Assembly (NCBI GenBank): GCA_017937685.1 | Contig: JAGBDD010000150.1 | Coordinates: 1-42,626, forward strand | Length of the DNA: 42,626 nt | Direction: 5' to 3' | Source of the DNA: Thermoguttaceae bacterium | GTDB lineage: Bacteria; Planctomycetota; Planctomycetia; Pirellulales; Thermoguttaceae | Position numbers and translations under genes: made by a program | Shown: one piece after another, positions 1 through 9,418 of the stretch | Layout: each line of letters starts with the position of its first letter | How positions within the stretch are numbered: position 1 is the first letter of the stretch | The notes under the pieces: model-generated | The model's database searches: none | Told to the model about the DNA's origin: nothing | What the model saw: only the letters and a program-made list of their open reading frames with translations

Positions 1-1
1 C

Positions 2-352
2 ACCGTCGAGGGCGAACTCCTCGGACACGCCATCCTAAGCCGCGACGTCGTCAAGCGTTACGCCGACGCGGTCGGGCTCGACGACGACACGCGAATCCGC
101 CTCGAACACCTCGTTTTGACGCACGCCCGCTTCCCCGATTGGGGCGCCCCGACGCCCCCCGCCAGCCTCGAAGCGATGATCCTGCATTACGCCGATTACG
201 CCGACGCGACCTTTTTCAGTTCGCTTGCAATCCTCGACGCCGACGACGGTTCCGGCGCGTTCACCGTTCGACGCGGCCCGTTCGGAACGCCCCTCCTCAA
301 ACCGTCGGTCGACGCGACGCAACCGCCAAAAGACGGCAAGCGTCGACCTTAA
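2..352 (+). CDS. C-terminal part of a YhaM-like HD-domain 3'-5' exoribonuclease (partial)
   Basis: The reading frame enters from outside the window and stops with TAA at 350-352, so only about 116 C-terminal residues are visible. The fragment begins TVEGELLGHAI and continues with LEHLVLTHARFPDWGAPTPP and EAMILHYADYADA. This is the order seen in the C-terminal half of YhaM-type HD nucleases: GHI, then L.H.ILSHHG...GSP..P.T.EA..LH..D..DA. Here the usual SHHG is THAR, so the second His of that motif is replaced. The family is known to trim RNA or DNA ends in the cytoplasm with a metal-dependent HD centre; the role here is inferred from the family. The last 25 residues are a proline- and lysine-rich tail. 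No N-terminal OB fold or HD pair can be checked because they lie upstream of the window. Confidence 0.72.
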   Translation, partial: TVEGELLGHAILSRDVVKRYADAVGLDDDTRIRLEHLVLTHARFPDWGAPTPPASLEAMILHYADYADATFFSSLAILDADDGSGAFTVRRGPFGTPLLKPSVDATQPPKDGKRRP

Positions 353-490
353 CTCCTCGCTTTGCTGAACTTAACAACGTTGCGCGCCCTCCAATCCAGC
401 CTTTAACCGGCGACGCTACAACGCGCCGCCGATTTTGTTTTCGTTTTCATTCCGCAACCTCGAACCCGTTTAACGACAAGGTTTAATCGA

Positions 491-2938
491 ATGGGACTAA
501 CAACGCTCGACTATCTCGTCCTCGCCGCGTACTTCGTCGCGATGGCGCTGATCGGCCTTTGGTCGATGTTATCCGTCAAAAAGCAAGAGGACTATTTCCT
601 CGGCAGCCGCAGTTTCGGCAAGATATTTCAAATGTTCGCCGCGTTCGGCGCCGGAACAAACGCGTCCGACCCGATCGTTACCGCTAAAACGACCTTTACC
701 AACGGTTTAAGCGGCGTCTGGAGCGGTCTTCTTTGGCTCTTTGTAACGCCGTTTTACTGGATTTGCGGCGTCTGGTACCGGCGTATGCGCTGTCTAACGC
801 TCGGCGACTGGTTCGAAGAGCGTTACCAAAGCAAGGCGATCGCGTTCGCGTATATGATTTTCGGCGCCGTCTTCTATATGGTGTACCTCGGCGTCGGTAT
901 GACCGCCATCGGGAAGATGGGCGCGCCGCTGGCCGGAGCCGACACGCTGTCGCTTTTCGGTTGGGAAGTCGGTTTCGACCAATTCATCATCGTCCTAACC
1001 GCCGCCTGCGTCTTGTTTTACGGCGTTCTTGGCGGACTCCGCGCGGCGTATTGGACGGACTTGATTCAAGGGATTTTCATCGTTATCCTCTCGATCGTCT
1101 TGATTCCGGTCGGTTTGGACGCGTTGGTTAAGGACGAAAACGAAACGCTCCGCGCCAACGCCGCCGTCGCGACCGCAACCGACGAAACGGCAAAAGTTGC
1201 GACCGACGCCGCGCTCGCCGAAACCGCCGACGCCGACGTCGCCAATCCCGCTCCGCGCGAGCTTTCCGGAACGCTCGACGGTTTCGAAGCGCTCCACCGT
1301 CGCGTCCCGGCCGAGTATTTCGAAATCCTCACCAGCCCCAAAGGCGGCGAGTTTCCGCTCCATTATATCCTTGCGATTACGCTCCTTAACCTCCTCGGCA
1401 TCGTCTGCCAACCGCACTTCATCGCAACCGGCGGCGGCTCGGCCAAAACGGAATACAACGCCCGCTTCGGCCTCGTCGCCGGCAACATTCTAAAGCGTTT
1501 CTGCACCATCGGTTGGGCGTTCACCGCGCTCGTCGCTTTGGCATATCTCGCGAGCAACGTCGAGTTGGCCGCCGACCCGGACAAAGTTTGGGGCGTCGCG
1601 ACTCGCGAACTCCTCGGCCCGCTCAACTGCGGTTTGGTCGGCTTGATGCTGGCGTGTCTTTTAGCGGCGCTGATGAGTTCCGCAAGTTGTTATATGCTGG
1701 TTGTTTCCGCGCTCGTCGTCCGCAACGGTTACGCGGCGTACATTAACCCGAACGCGAGCGAAAAAACGTTCGTTTTCGCCGGGCGACTCTGCGGCGCCGT
1801 CGTCATTATCGGCGCGACGGTCGTTTCGCTAACGTCGATGAACGTTTTCGAACAGCTGAAATTCGCTTGGGAGATTCCGATCGTTTTCGCCGCGCCGTTT
1901 TGGATCGGGTTGTACTGGCGCCGCGCGAACAAGTGGTCGGCTTGGGGAACGATCGCGCTCACCCTGACGCTTTTCTTCCTGATTCCGATGAACGTCGCGA
2001 AGCTCCAACCGTCCTTAACGACGAATCCGCAATACTTAGCGACAAACGAATTTGTCGTCGTTCGCGAAACGCGCGCCGTTTCGCCGACCGACGTCGAGCG
2101 ACGCGACGCCGCGATTCAAGTTTGGAACGAACGCCGAGAAAAGCTCGAAAGCTCGCTCGCGCCGGAACTTACCGACGCCGAACGCGCCGCGGCGGTTCAT
2201 TCGCAACTCGGCCCGGCGCCGAAGAAAATCGCGCTCGGCGAAACGATCGTCGACGAGTTCCGAACCGGCGGCAAAGCGATCTTTTGGGGAGGCGGCGTCA
2301 CGGCGTTCGACGAAAACGGCGCCGAGTTGGTCGTCGACTCGAAAGGTTGCGTCGTCGCTAAAATCGTCGACGGTAAAAAGACTTACGTCGCCGCCGACGC
2401 GCCGAAGCTCGAGCTGTTCGATCCGAAATTCGCCGAAACGGAAGACCTCGGCGACTCCCGCGTCCGCTCGACCGACCGCTTCAAATCGGTCGACGACTTG
2501 GCGTCGCTCGGCGTTAGTTTGAAAGGTCGCGGCTCCTTCGAACTCGACTTCCTCCTTTACGAACGCTGCGGTTTCGACCTCGTTTCGGCGAGCAACGGAA
2601 CTCTTGAAGCGATGCGACTTCCGACGCGTCTCTTCCTCCCGTTCGTCTTCCTGATTCTACTAAGTTTTGTAACGCCGCGCGGCGACAAAGAGCTGCTCGA
2701 TCGTTACTTCGTCAAGATGAAGACGCCGGTCGATCCCGATCCGGAACGCGACGCGGAAGAGATGCGCCTCTCCTACGAGAATCCTAACCGCTTCGACGAC
2801 AAGCGTTTGTTCAAATTCGGCGGACTCGAGTTCAACCGTCCGACCGTTTGCGACGTCGTCGGTTTCGTCGTCAGTTTCGCGATTTGTATCGCCATCGTTG
2901 TCGCGATCGTCGCGTTGGCGGCGTACCGACCGCGGTAA
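491..2938 (+). CDS. Sodium:solute symporter (SSS) family transporter with two large insertions
   Basis: The 815-residue protein starts with LDYLVLAAYFVAMALIGLWS, a first membrane helix typical of SSS (SGLT-fold) symporters, followed by the DYFLGSR segment that is a family hallmark after helix 1. About a dozen more hydrophobic helices follow. The substrate cannot be told from sequence; sugars, carboxylates or amino acids are the family range. Usual SSS proteins have roughly 450-600 residues. The excess lies in an Ala/Thr/Glu-rich insertion at about residues 209-277 and a soluble block at about 502-705 between two late helices. ATG 491 is preceded by AAGG at 478-481 with a 9-base gap. It faces pepF and shares a bidirectional terminator with it. 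Confidence is high for the family, low for substrate. Confidence 0.9.
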   Translation: MGLTTLDYLVLAAYFVAMALIGLWSMLSVKKQEDYFLGSRSFGKIFQMFAAFGAGTNASDPIVTAKTTFTNGLSGVWSGLLWLFVTPFYWICGVWYRRMRCLTLGDWFEERYQSKAIAFAYMIFGAVFYMVYLGVGMTAIGKMGAPLAGADTLSLFGWEVGFDQFIIVLTAACVLFYGVLGGLRAAYWTDLIQGIFIVILSIVLIPVGLDALVKDENETLRANAAVATATDETAKVATDAALAETADADVANPAPRELSGTLDGFEALHRRVPAEYFEILTSPKGGEFPLHYILAITLLNLLGIVCQPHFIATGGGSAKTEYNARFGLVAGNILKRFCTIGWAFTALVALAYLASNVELAADPDKVWGVATRELLGPLNCGLVGLMLACLLAALMSSASCYMLVVSALVVRNGYAAYINPNASEKTFVFAGRLCGAVVIIGATVVSLTSMNVFEQLKFAWEIPIVFAAPFWIGLYWRRANKWSAWGTIALTLTLFFLIPMNVAKLQPSLTTNPQYLATNEFVVVRETRAVSPTDVERRDAAIQVWNERREKLESSLAPELTDAERAAAVHSQLGPAPKKIALGETIVDEFRTGGKAIFWGGGVTAFDENGAELVVDSKGCVVAKIVDGKKTYVAADAPKLELFDPKFAETEDLGDSRVRSTDRFKSVDDLASLGVSLKGRGSFELDFLLYERCGFDLVSASNGTLEAMRLPTRLFLPFVFLILLSFVTPRGDKELLDRYFVKMKTPVDPDPERDAEEMRLSYENPNRFDDKRLFKFGGLEFNRPTVCDVVGFVVSFAICIAIVVAIVALAAYRPR

Positions 2939-2954
2939 CGCCGTTATAAACGTC

Positions 2955-2988
2955 GACCGCAAACCGTTTTATCGCGGAGTTTGCGGTC
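2955..2988 (+). terminator. Hairpin downstream of the SSS gene
   Basis: A perfect 10-bp stem pairs GACCGCAAAC (2955-2964) with GTTTGCGGTC (2979-2988) around a 14-base loop, 17 bases after the symporter stop codon. There is no T-run directly after it, so it may protect the mRNA 3' end or help the true terminator that follows, not terminate alone. Confidence 0.5.
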
Positions 2989-2996
2989 GCGCTAAT

Positions 2997-3037
2997 AAAA
3001 AAGCGAACGTCGTTTTAACGCGGCGTTCGCTTTTTTT
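2997..3037. terminator. Bidirectional intrinsic terminator between the SSS gene and pepF
   Basis: Six A residues (2997-3002), a GCGAACG arm (3003-3009), a loop, the CGTTCGC arm (3024-3030) and seven T residues (3031-3037). It reads as an intrinsic terminator on both strands, serving the symporter gene from the left and pepF from the right. Confidence 0.85.
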
Positions 3038-3120
3038 ATCGTCGAATTCCGGCGCGACGTCGAGAAGCGCCGGAGACCTTCCATTTCTATTTAAGACTTC
3101 TATTTCAACAACTTAAAGCG

Positions 3121-4965
3121 TCAAAACTGCACTTGCGTCCAGTTCCCGCCCGCGCGTTGGTCGAAGAGGAGCGCCTCCAATTCGTCGGTCAACGTTTCGA
3201 AGCGTTTCATCGCGTCGACGATCGGTTCCGGCTTCTCCATATCGACGCCCGCCGCCTTCAAAATGTCGAGCGGATCGGCGGAACACCCGGCTTTTAAGAA
3301 GTTAAGGTAATCGTCGCGTTCCTTGGCGCCGCCGTTCAAAACCCGTTCGGCCAACGCGATCGCCGCCGAAAGCCCGGTCGCGTACTTGTAAACGTAAAAG
3401 CCGCGATAGAAATGCGGAATGCGGAAACATTCGAGTTCCAGCGCGTCGTCCATCGCGAAATCGGGCCCGAAATAATCGTCGAGAAGTTCGCGGTAGATCG
3501 CTCGAAACGCTTGCGCCGTAAGGGGTTCGCCCGCTTCCGCTTTCTCGTGCGTCCGCAACTCGAACTCGGCGAACATCGTTTGACGGAAGATCGTCGTTCG
3601 GATCGAGTCGAGTTCGCGGTTAATAATCCAAGCGCGCGTTTTAGAGTCGGTCGATTTCTCTAAAAGCCGTCGCGCAAGGAGTTGCTCGTTGAACGTGCTG
3701 GCGATTTCCGCCAAGAAAATCGTATAGTCGTGATACTCGTAGGGTTGCGTCCGCGCGGAATACCAGCTGTGCATCGAGTGGCCGCCCTCGTGCGCCAACG
3801 TGAAAACGCTTTCGATCACGTTCGGCTTGTAGTTCATCATAATGTAGGGCGGAAAATCGTAACCGCCGTAGCTAAACGCGCCGCTTTGCTTGTTTTTGTT
3901 TTGATATTTATCGGCCCAGCGGTCGGTCGTCAGCCCTTTCGTCAGCGTTTCGACGTACTCTTCCCCAAGCGGCGACAGCGCGTCGCCGATTAGTTCGACC
4001 GCGGCGTCCCAAGAATAATCGACTTTAACGTCGGACAAAATCGGCGTGTAAACGTCGTAAAATCTTATATCGTCAAGGTTCATCGCGCGACGTCGCAGGT
4101 CGTAATAACGGTAAAGAGCCGGCGTCGCGGCGCGGACGGTCTCGACCAAATTGCGACAAACGCTCGACGGAACGGCTTCGCTAAAGGTCGCCGCTTCAAG
4201 CGAACTTTCGAAATTGCGCGCTTTAGCATAAAAAACGTCTTTGCGAATCGAACCTTCGAGCGTCGAGGCCAGCGTGTTTTGCCGCTTGGCGTACTCGGCG
4301 TAAAACTTCTCGAACGCCTCTTTGCGAACGCTCCTAACCGGCGAGTGCAGAAAGACTTGGAACGTTTCCGGCGTCAACGGCGTTTCATTACCGTTTTCGT
4401 CGGAAACCGTTCCGAAATCCATTTCGCCGTCGTTCAGAACGCGGAACGTCTTCCCGGAAGCGCCCGCGACGTCGCCGACCGCCGCCAAGAGCTTCTCTTC
4501 CGCCGCCGAGAGCGAGTGCGGTTTGTAACGTAAAACGCGCTCCAGCTTCAACTTCCAAGGCGCCAACCGTTCGTCGCGGAGGAGTTCGGCCCAACGCTCT
4601 TCCGAAAGCGCGAGCAACTCCGGACGAACGAAACTCGCCGCTTCCGCCGCTTTGCTCGCCGCGAGCGAAAATTCGCCTTTCATCGTTTGACGCGCCGGAT
4701 CGACGACGTCCTCGACCGCTTTCAAATAAGCGTAAACGCCAAGGCGGTCGGCGGTTACATCGACCTCGCGTTCGTACTCGAAAAACTTAACGAGCGTCTC
4801 GACGTCGCCCAACTTGCCGCGAAAATCCTCGACCTTTTCCGCCAATTTTTTCCAATTTTCAAACGCTTGGCGCCAAGCGTCTTCCGACGCGAACATCGGC
4901 GTCAAATCCCAAGCGTCTTCCGCCGGCACGTCTTTACGTTCTCTAAGTTCTTGCGTAAAAGCCAT
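3121..4965 (-). CDS. pepF: Oligoendopeptidase F (M3 family zinc metallopeptidase)
   Basis: The 614-residue protein has the length and layout of PepF. The N-terminal M3 helical part includes WDLTPMFASEDAWRQAFENW. The zinc site LAHEGGHSMHSW has the HExxH motif starting near residue 390, and the downstream IASTFNEQLL segment supplies the third ligand Glu. The family cleaves short peptides in the cytoplasm, and no signal peptide is seen. The ATG is preceded by GGAG with an 8-base gap. A TTGACT-16 bp-TACAAT promoter lies about 90 bases upstream. The gene is monocistronic, divergent from the EEP-family gene and convergent with the SSS gene. Nothing is missing or broken. Confidence 0.95.
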   Translation of the reverse strand: MAFTQELRERKDVPAEDAWDLTPMFASEDAWRQAFENWKKLAEKVEDFRGKLGDVETLVKFFEYEREVDVTADRLGVYAYLKAVEDVVDPARQTMKGEFSLAASKAAEAASFVRPELLALSEERWAELLRDERLAPWKLKLERVLRYKPHSLSAAEEKLLAAVGDVAGASGKTFRVLNDGEMDFGTVSDENGNETPLTPETFQVFLHSPVRSVRKEAFEKFYAEYAKRQNTLASTLEGSIRKDVFYAKARNFESSLEAATFSEAVPSSVCRNLVETVRAATPALYRYYDLRRRAMNLDDIRFYDVYTPILSDVKVDYSWDAAVELIGDALSPLGEEYVETLTKGLTTDRWADKYQNKNKQSGAFSYGGYDFPPYIMMNYKPNVIESVFTLAHEGGHSMHSWYSARTQPYEYHDYTIFLAEIASTFNEQLLARRLLEKSTDSKTRAWIINRELDSIRTTIFRQTMFAEFELRTHEKAEAGEPLTAQAFRAIYRELLDDYFGPDFAMDDALELECFRIPHFYRGFYVYKYATGLSAAIALAERVLNGGAKERDDYLNFLKAGCSADPLDILKAAGVDMEKPEPIVDAMKRFETLTDELEALLFDQRAGGNWTQVQF

Positions 4966-5062
4966 TTAACAACTCCTGTTTTACTAACGCGACGCCGTCG
5001 CTTGTCGCCGACGCCCAAAATTCGCCTCCGCTTTAACGCAAAAACGCGGAAAAGCCCTTATA

Positions 5063-5090
5063 ATTGTACTCGGCGCGGCGCGCAAGTCAA
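5063..5090 (-). promoter_or_regulatory. Sigma-70-like promoter of pepF
   Basis: On the minus strand TTGACT (5090-5085), a 16-bp spacer and TACAAT (5068-5063). Predicted transcription starts near 5056, giving a leader of about 90 bases before the pepF ATG. Confidence 0.7.
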
Positions 5091-5182
5091 GCGTTTTTTC
5101 CTAAATCGTGCAAATTTCCCGACGCAACGCGATTTTTTCGCGATTTTTCGCCGACGCGCCTCAAAATTGCCGAGAAAACCGC

Positions 5183-5211
5183 TTGCAATCGCCGCGCCTT
5201 TCGTTTATACT
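5183..5211 (+). promoter_or_regulatory. Sigma-70-like promoter of the EEP/phosphoesterase operon
   Basis: TTGCAA (5183-5188), a 17-bp spacer and TATACT (5206-5211). The leader to the ATG at 5319 is about 100 bases. It is divergent from, and separate from, the pepF promoter. Confidence 0.7.
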
Positions 5212-5318
5212 AAAGGAAAGCGCCGCGTTTGAACGGTCGCTCGCCTCCGTCGTCGAAACGCGTCGACCGTCCGGAAACCGTTTCGGCGCGCCTCCCGTTC
5301 TCCGAGAAAGGTTCGAAA

Positions 5319-6134
5319 ATGCAACACTTCCCTCGCCTTAATTCCTTTTGCGGAATCGCGTTAGCGTCTATCGCTTTCCTCGTTCCCGTCGCGTCGACTT
5401 TCGCCGACGACGCCAAGTCGCCGGAAAACGCCGCGAAACCGACCGTCTTGCGCGTTCTCTCGTACAACATTCAAATTGGGCGCGCGCCCGGCGGCTCTTA
5501 CTCCGACCCGGCGCAAGCGTTCCTCGACCGAACCGCCAAGGTTGTCGCCGATGTAAACCCCGACGTCGCGGGACTTCAAGAAGTCGACAATAAAACGAAC
5601 CGCAGCGGCGCCGACGTCGACCAACTCGCGACGCTGGCCGAAAAAACCGGGCTCAACGGCAAGTTCGAGTCGAAAATCGAGTTGCCGGGCGGACTTTACG
5701 GCGTCGGCGTCCTGTCGCGCGAAAAACCGCTCAAAACCGCGAAAGTTTACGTCAAAGGCAGCGCCCACCGCCGCGTTTTGCAAATTTGCGAGTTTGAAAA
5801 ATACGTCTTCTTCAACACGCACTTTCCGTTGACGCAAAAGACGCGTTTGCAAGCGGTTAAGATAATCGAAGAGGAAGCGAAAAAGTACGACAAACCGATT
5901 ATTCTCGTCGGCGATATCAACGCGACGCCCGATTCGGCGGAAGTCGTCGAGCTAAAAAAGACTTGGCGTTCGATCGGCGCCGACGCCCCGACGTTCCGCG
6001 CCGACAAACCGACCGTTCAAATCGATTATATTTTTATCCGCAACGCGCCTAACGCTCGAGTTATCGAAACTTGCGTCGTCGACGAACCGCTCGCGTCGGA
6101 TCACCGCCCCGTTTTTTGCGTCGTCGAATTTTGA
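5319..6134 (+). CDS. Secreted endonuclease/exonuclease/phosphatase (EEP) family protein
   Basis: The mature part carries the EEP signature set in order: LSYNIQIG, AGLQEVDN with the metal-binding Glu, FNTHFPLT, LVGDINATPDS (catalytic Asp and Asn) and the terminal SDHRPVF. The protein of 271 residues fits single-domain EEP hydrolases of the sphingomyelinase/phosphodiesterase type. The exact substrate (nucleic acid, phospholipid or sugar phosphate) is not predictable. A signal peptide covers about residues 1-30 and ends near STFADDA, so it acts outside the cytoplasm. I chose ATG 5319 because GAGAAAGG ends 7 bases upstream and the signal peptide begins there; an in-frame start at 5229 would add an unlikely N-terminus. 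The metallophosphoesterase gene follows 78 bases downstream. Confidence 0.88.
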   Translation: MQHFPRLNSFCGIALASIAFLVPVASTFADDAKSPENAAKPTVLRVLSYNIQIGRAPGGSYSDPAQAFLDRTAKVVADVNPDVAGLQEVDNKTNRSGADVDQLATLAEKTGLNGKFESKIELPGGLYGVGVLSREKPLKTAKVYVKGSAHRRVLQICEFEKYVFFNTHFPLTQKTRLQAVKIIEEEAKKYDKPIILVGDINATPDSAEVVELKKTWRSIGADAPTFRADKPTVQIDYIFIRNAPNARVIETCVVDEPLASDHRPVFCVVEF

Positions 6135-6212
6135 CCTCGTTTCCTTTTTACCGAACACTTCAACTTGTCGCTCAACAAGCGACTCACCGCAATATCAATA
6201 AGGACAACGTTT

Positions 6213-7151
6213 ATGCAACTCAATCGCCGCGATTTTATCAAAGCGAGCGCGGGCCTTTGCTTCGCCTCGTCCCTGCCGACCGTTTCCCCGCTCCTCGCCG
6301 CCGACGAGTCGCTCTTGAAACCGCAAAAAATTCGAATCGAAGTTGGCGCGTCGCAACCGTTTAAGGCGGTTCACGTCTCCGACTCGCACTTCTGCCTCGT
6401 CGACGACCGCGAACTCGAACGCAAGAAAAAACTCGCCGCGTCTCGACTTAAACACTTTGGCGACGGCGTGAAGCGTTTCGACGCCGCGATGGCGCTCGCG
6501 CAAAAGAACGACGCGCTCTTCCTGCACACCGGCGACCTGATCGACTTCACCAGCCATAAGAATTACGAAACCGTAAACGCTAAATTCGCCGGGACTTACT
6601 CCTTCGTCTCCGCCGGAAATCACGAGTACAGCCACTATCTCGGCGAAGCGAAAGAGGACGAAGCGTACAAAGCGCAGTCCTTCGAGCGCGCGCAAAAGGC
6701 CTTCCCGAACGACTTAAAGCTCGCGTCCAAGGTCGTTAACGGCGTCAACTTCGTCGCGTTCGACGACGTGTACTACTACGTTACGCCGGAAGTTTTCAAA
6801 GCGTTCCAAGCCGAGGTCGAGAAAGGACTTCCGATTGTCGCGCTCTGTCACGTTCCGCTTCATACGCCGGAGCTTTTCAAGCTCGCGATCGGCAAAAACT
6901 CGCAATGCGCCTACCTGACCGGCGTTCCGGAAGAGCTCATGAAGGACTTCAACCCGGGCCGCCGCGAACAGCAAAAACCGGACGCGACGACGGTCGAGTT
7001 CCTCAACTGGCTCCGCGACCAAAGTCTTTTGAAGGCAATCCTTTGCGGTCACTTGCACTACTATTGGCAAGGCGCGTTTTCCAAGACTGCGACGCAATAC
7101 GTCGTCGGCGCAAACTACTCGGGCGCCGCTTACGAAATCGATTTCGTCTAA
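6213..7151 (+). CDS. Tat-exported calcineurin-like metallophosphoesterase
   Basis: The protein begins MQLNRRDFIKASAG, a twin-arginine leader (RRDFIK) followed by a hydrophobic stretch and a cut near LLAADE, so it is probably exported folded with its metals. The metallophosphoesterase motifs appear in order: HVSDSHF, HTGDLID, SAGNHEY, ALCHVPLH and ILCGHLHYYW, providing the Asp, His and Asn ligands of a two-metal centre. The 312-residue length is usual. ATG 6213 is preceded by AAGGA with an 8-base gap, so the in-frame start 16 codons earlier is unlikely. It forms an operon with the preceding EEP-family enzyme; two secreted phosphoester hydrolases together suggest phosphate or nucleotide scavenging (inference). 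Confidence 0.88.
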   Translation: MQLNRRDFIKASAGLCFASSLPTVSPLLAADESLLKPQKIRIEVGASQPFKAVHVSDSHFCLVDDRELERKKKLAASRLKHFGDGVKRFDAAMALAQKNDALFLHTGDLIDFTSHKNYETVNAKFAGTYSFVSAGNHEYSHYLGEAKEDEAYKAQSFERAQKAFPNDLKLASKVVNGVNFVAFDDVYYYVTPEVFKAFQAEVEKGLPIVALCHVPLHTPELFKLAIGKNSQCAYLTGVPEELMKDFNPGRREQQKPDATTVEFLNWLRDQSLLKAILCGHLHYYWQGAFSKTATQYVVGANYSGAAYEIDFV

Positions 7152-7230
7152 TCCAAACAAGCGTTTAACTCGCGCTATTTCGTCCTTTAACGCGACGCCG
7201 CTTTCAAACGACGCCGCGTAAAGGCACAAA

Positions 7231-7270
7231 AAAAACTCGACGCCCTTTACCGAAAAGGCGTCGAGTTTTT
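7231..7270. terminator. Bidirectional terminator between the phosphoesterase and GH127 genes
   Basis: A 14-bp stem, AAAAACTCGACGCC (7231-7244) with GGCGTCGAGTTTTT (7257-7270), 12-base loop, with A-rich sequence on the left and a T-run on the right. It can end transcripts from both converging genes. Confidence 0.9.
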
Positions 7271-7360
7271 CTTTTTCTCACCCGTCAAACGACGCGACGT
7301 CGACGTTTTATCCAACGCTTGCAAGTCGCGTCGTTCTTCGTTTTAACGCAACCGCGTCGT

Positions 7361-9418
7361 TCACTTTTCCTCGACGGTCGGGAACGCCGAAATGCGCAGA
7401 CGCGCCGCGCCCATCGGAATCAGTTCCAGCTCTTCGACCGGTTCGGCGGTCGGCGCCGGACTGAACGGAAGCGTTTCGCAGAAGCCGGTCGGTTCGTACC
7501 CCCAACTCGGGATTTTGCGCCCCTTCAACTTAATCGAGTACGGAACCGCGTCGGTCGTCCACGGGAAGTTGTTTTCCGGCCACGGTTTACGAACGAGTTC
7601 CAGTTGCGAAAGATCGAGCGTCGCCGGGTCGATCAGGCCGTAATTCCACGCCGATTTCGGCAGAATTTCGAACGACGGCCAAGCGTCGACGTCGGCGCCT
7701 TCTTGCCAACCGGAGTCGCCGATCGCGGTTTGGCGACCGTCGCGTTCTTGACGATATTCTTCGTCGATTTTGAGCGAGAAAGTCAACGGCCCGTAATCGA
7801 CGCTGACGGAATCCTTGTTTTGTCGCCACTTACGATACGAGAACTTCGCCGGGAAAGTCGCCGCGACCGTGTCGCCGTTCTTCCACTCGCGCTCGACGCG
7901 AATCCACTTTTGCGGCGCCGCGTCGACGGCGAGCTTTTCGCCGTTGAGCGTCGCCGACGCGCCGACCGTCCATTTCGGAACGCGAACGTAAAGCGGAAAC
8001 TTAACGCTTTCAACGCCTTGCGGAAGCGAAACGGTCAGTTTCACCGTGTCGTCGAACGGATAGTTCGTCGTTTCTTTAATCGTAACGGTCGTTCCGTCGC
8101 CGACTTTCGCGCTAACTTGCGACGCGCTATAAAGAGTCGCCGCCAAGCCGCGGTCGGGCGTCGCCGTCCAAAGATGTTCGACGTAATACGGCCAACCGTG
8201 CGCGTGGTTGTGTTGGCAGCAGCGGCTGCTAAACGGGTTCATCGACATAAACGGCCCGGCGTTGCAGATGGCCGGGTTATGATTCTTTGCGTCGGAAATC
8301 GGTTGGTTCGGGCAAGTGATGTAACGCAAAGCTTTAAAGTCGGGCATAAGCGCCGCCGGAGCGCAGTTGAACGCGACTTCCTCGGCGTGGTCGGCCCAGA
8401 ACGTGTCGCCGGTCGCGCGGAAAAGGAGCATGTTGCTCGTCAGTTGCTCGAAAATGGCGCAGGTTTCGATCCCTTGGCGCGGATCGATATAGCCTTGACG
8501 CGACACTTCGTCGCCGCCCCACATGCCGCCCGGGACTTGACCGTAAATTGCGCGAATCAGCCAGAAGTTGTTGTACGTCGCGGCTTTGTCGGCTTCGTCT
8601 TTCGAAAGTTGCCAAAACGTCGCCGGTTCGCGGAAACATTGGGCGATATTGACGTTATGCCAGTTCGGCAGGCCCGAAACTTGACGCCAGTTCGCGGTGT
8701 TCTCGTGAATTTTTTCCGCGACGGCGAGCAACTTTTTATCGCCGGTTACATTGTATAACCAAAGACAGCTGTGCAACATATCGCCGCCGCGGCTGTTTTC
8801 CCAATACGTTTCGAGGAGGCGTTCGTCCGGACGCATCGCGATCCAGTCGAAGTACTTGGACATAAAGGAGATAACGCGCTCGTCGCCGGTGTTTTCGTAA
8901 TACGATTGCATCAGGAAGAGAACGAGCATATTCGGCCAAATGTCGATCGGCTTTTCGGCGTTCGGATCGCCAGGGCCGAAGTAACCGTCGGCGCGTTGGC
9001 TCTTTAGGATCGCTTCGATCCAGGTTTGCGCTTCGGCGATCATCTCTTTGTCGCCGGCGAGATACGCCATATCGACGTAACCGCGGAGCCAGTACGGAAG
9101 CTCTTCCCAACCGTATTGCCCGCCGTTCATAAGCCAAGCGTTGTCGCTCTTTTCGAGCCATTTGCTGATCGTGCCGAGCTTCCCGGCGAGCCCTTCGTTT
9201 TGACGTTTGAGCGCTTCGCCGAGCCAACCTTCGGCCTTGACGGCGCCGAGCGGCAGTTTTAAAAACGGAGACGGTTCGAGCGGAGCGCGGTTCGCCAAAT
9301 AATGCGGCGCCGTGTCGCCGTTTTCCGGACGCTCGACAACGCGAACGTCGTCCGCCGCGAACGCGCCGACCGCCGAGAAAACCAGCGCAACGCTTGCGAT
9401 CGTTTGAATCAATTTCAT
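7361..9418 (-). CDS. Secreted GH127 (DUF1680) beta-L-arabinofuranosidase-like glycoside hydrolase
   Basis: The 685-residue protein has a signal peptide (residues 1-21, ending GAFAADD) and then the DUF1680/GH127 fold: an alpha/alpha barrel followed by beta-rich C-terminal domains. The catalytic zinc-thiolate set of GH127 can be placed: Glu318 and Cys320 in IETCAIFEQ, and the pair Cys400-Cys401 in FSSRCCQHNHAHGWP. The characterised family enzyme uses one Glu and three Cys in the same order, one Cys being the nucleophile. So a retaining arabinofuranosidase or related glycosidase acting outside the cytoplasm is likely; exact linkage is unknown. AAGGA lies 7 bases before the ATG. It stands alone between a bidirectional terminator and an unknown membrane protein gene. 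Confidence 0.9.
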   Translation of the reverse strand: MKLIQTIASVALVFSAVGAFAADDVRVVERPENGDTAPHYLANRAPLEPSPFLKLPLGAVKAEGWLGEALKRQNEGLAGKLGTISKWLEKSDNAWLMNGGQYGWEELPYWLRGYVDMAYLAGDKEMIAEAQTWIEAILKSQRADGYFGPGDPNAEKPIDIWPNMLVLFLMQSYYENTGDERVISFMSKYFDWIAMRPDERLLETYWENSRGGDMLHSCLWLYNVTGDKKLLAVAEKIHENTANWRQVSGLPNWHNVNIAQCFREPATFWQLSKDEADKAATYNNFWLIRAIYGQVPGGMWGGDEVSRQGYIDPRQGIETCAIFEQLTSNMLLFRATGDTFWADHAEEVAFNCAPAALMPDFKALRYITCPNQPISDAKNHNPAICNAGPFMSMNPFSSRCCQHNHAHGWPYYVEHLWTATPDRGLAATLYSASQVSAKVGDGTTVTIKETTNYPFDDTVKLTVSLPQGVESVKFPLYVRVPKWTVGASATLNGEKLAVDAAPQKWIRVEREWKNGDTVAATFPAKFSYRKWRQNKDSVSVDYGPLTFSLKIDEEYRQERDGRQTAIGDSGWQEGADVDAWPSFEILPKSAWNYGLIDPATLDLSQLELVRKPWPENNFPWTTDAVPYSIKLKGRKIPSWGYEPTGFCETLPFSPAPTAEPVEELELIPMGAARLRISAFPTVEEK

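Noticed and set aside
7319..8758. Open plus-strand frame of 479 codons
   Set aside because: Antisense to the GH127 gene, whose Glu-Cys-Cys-Cys zinc set is intact.
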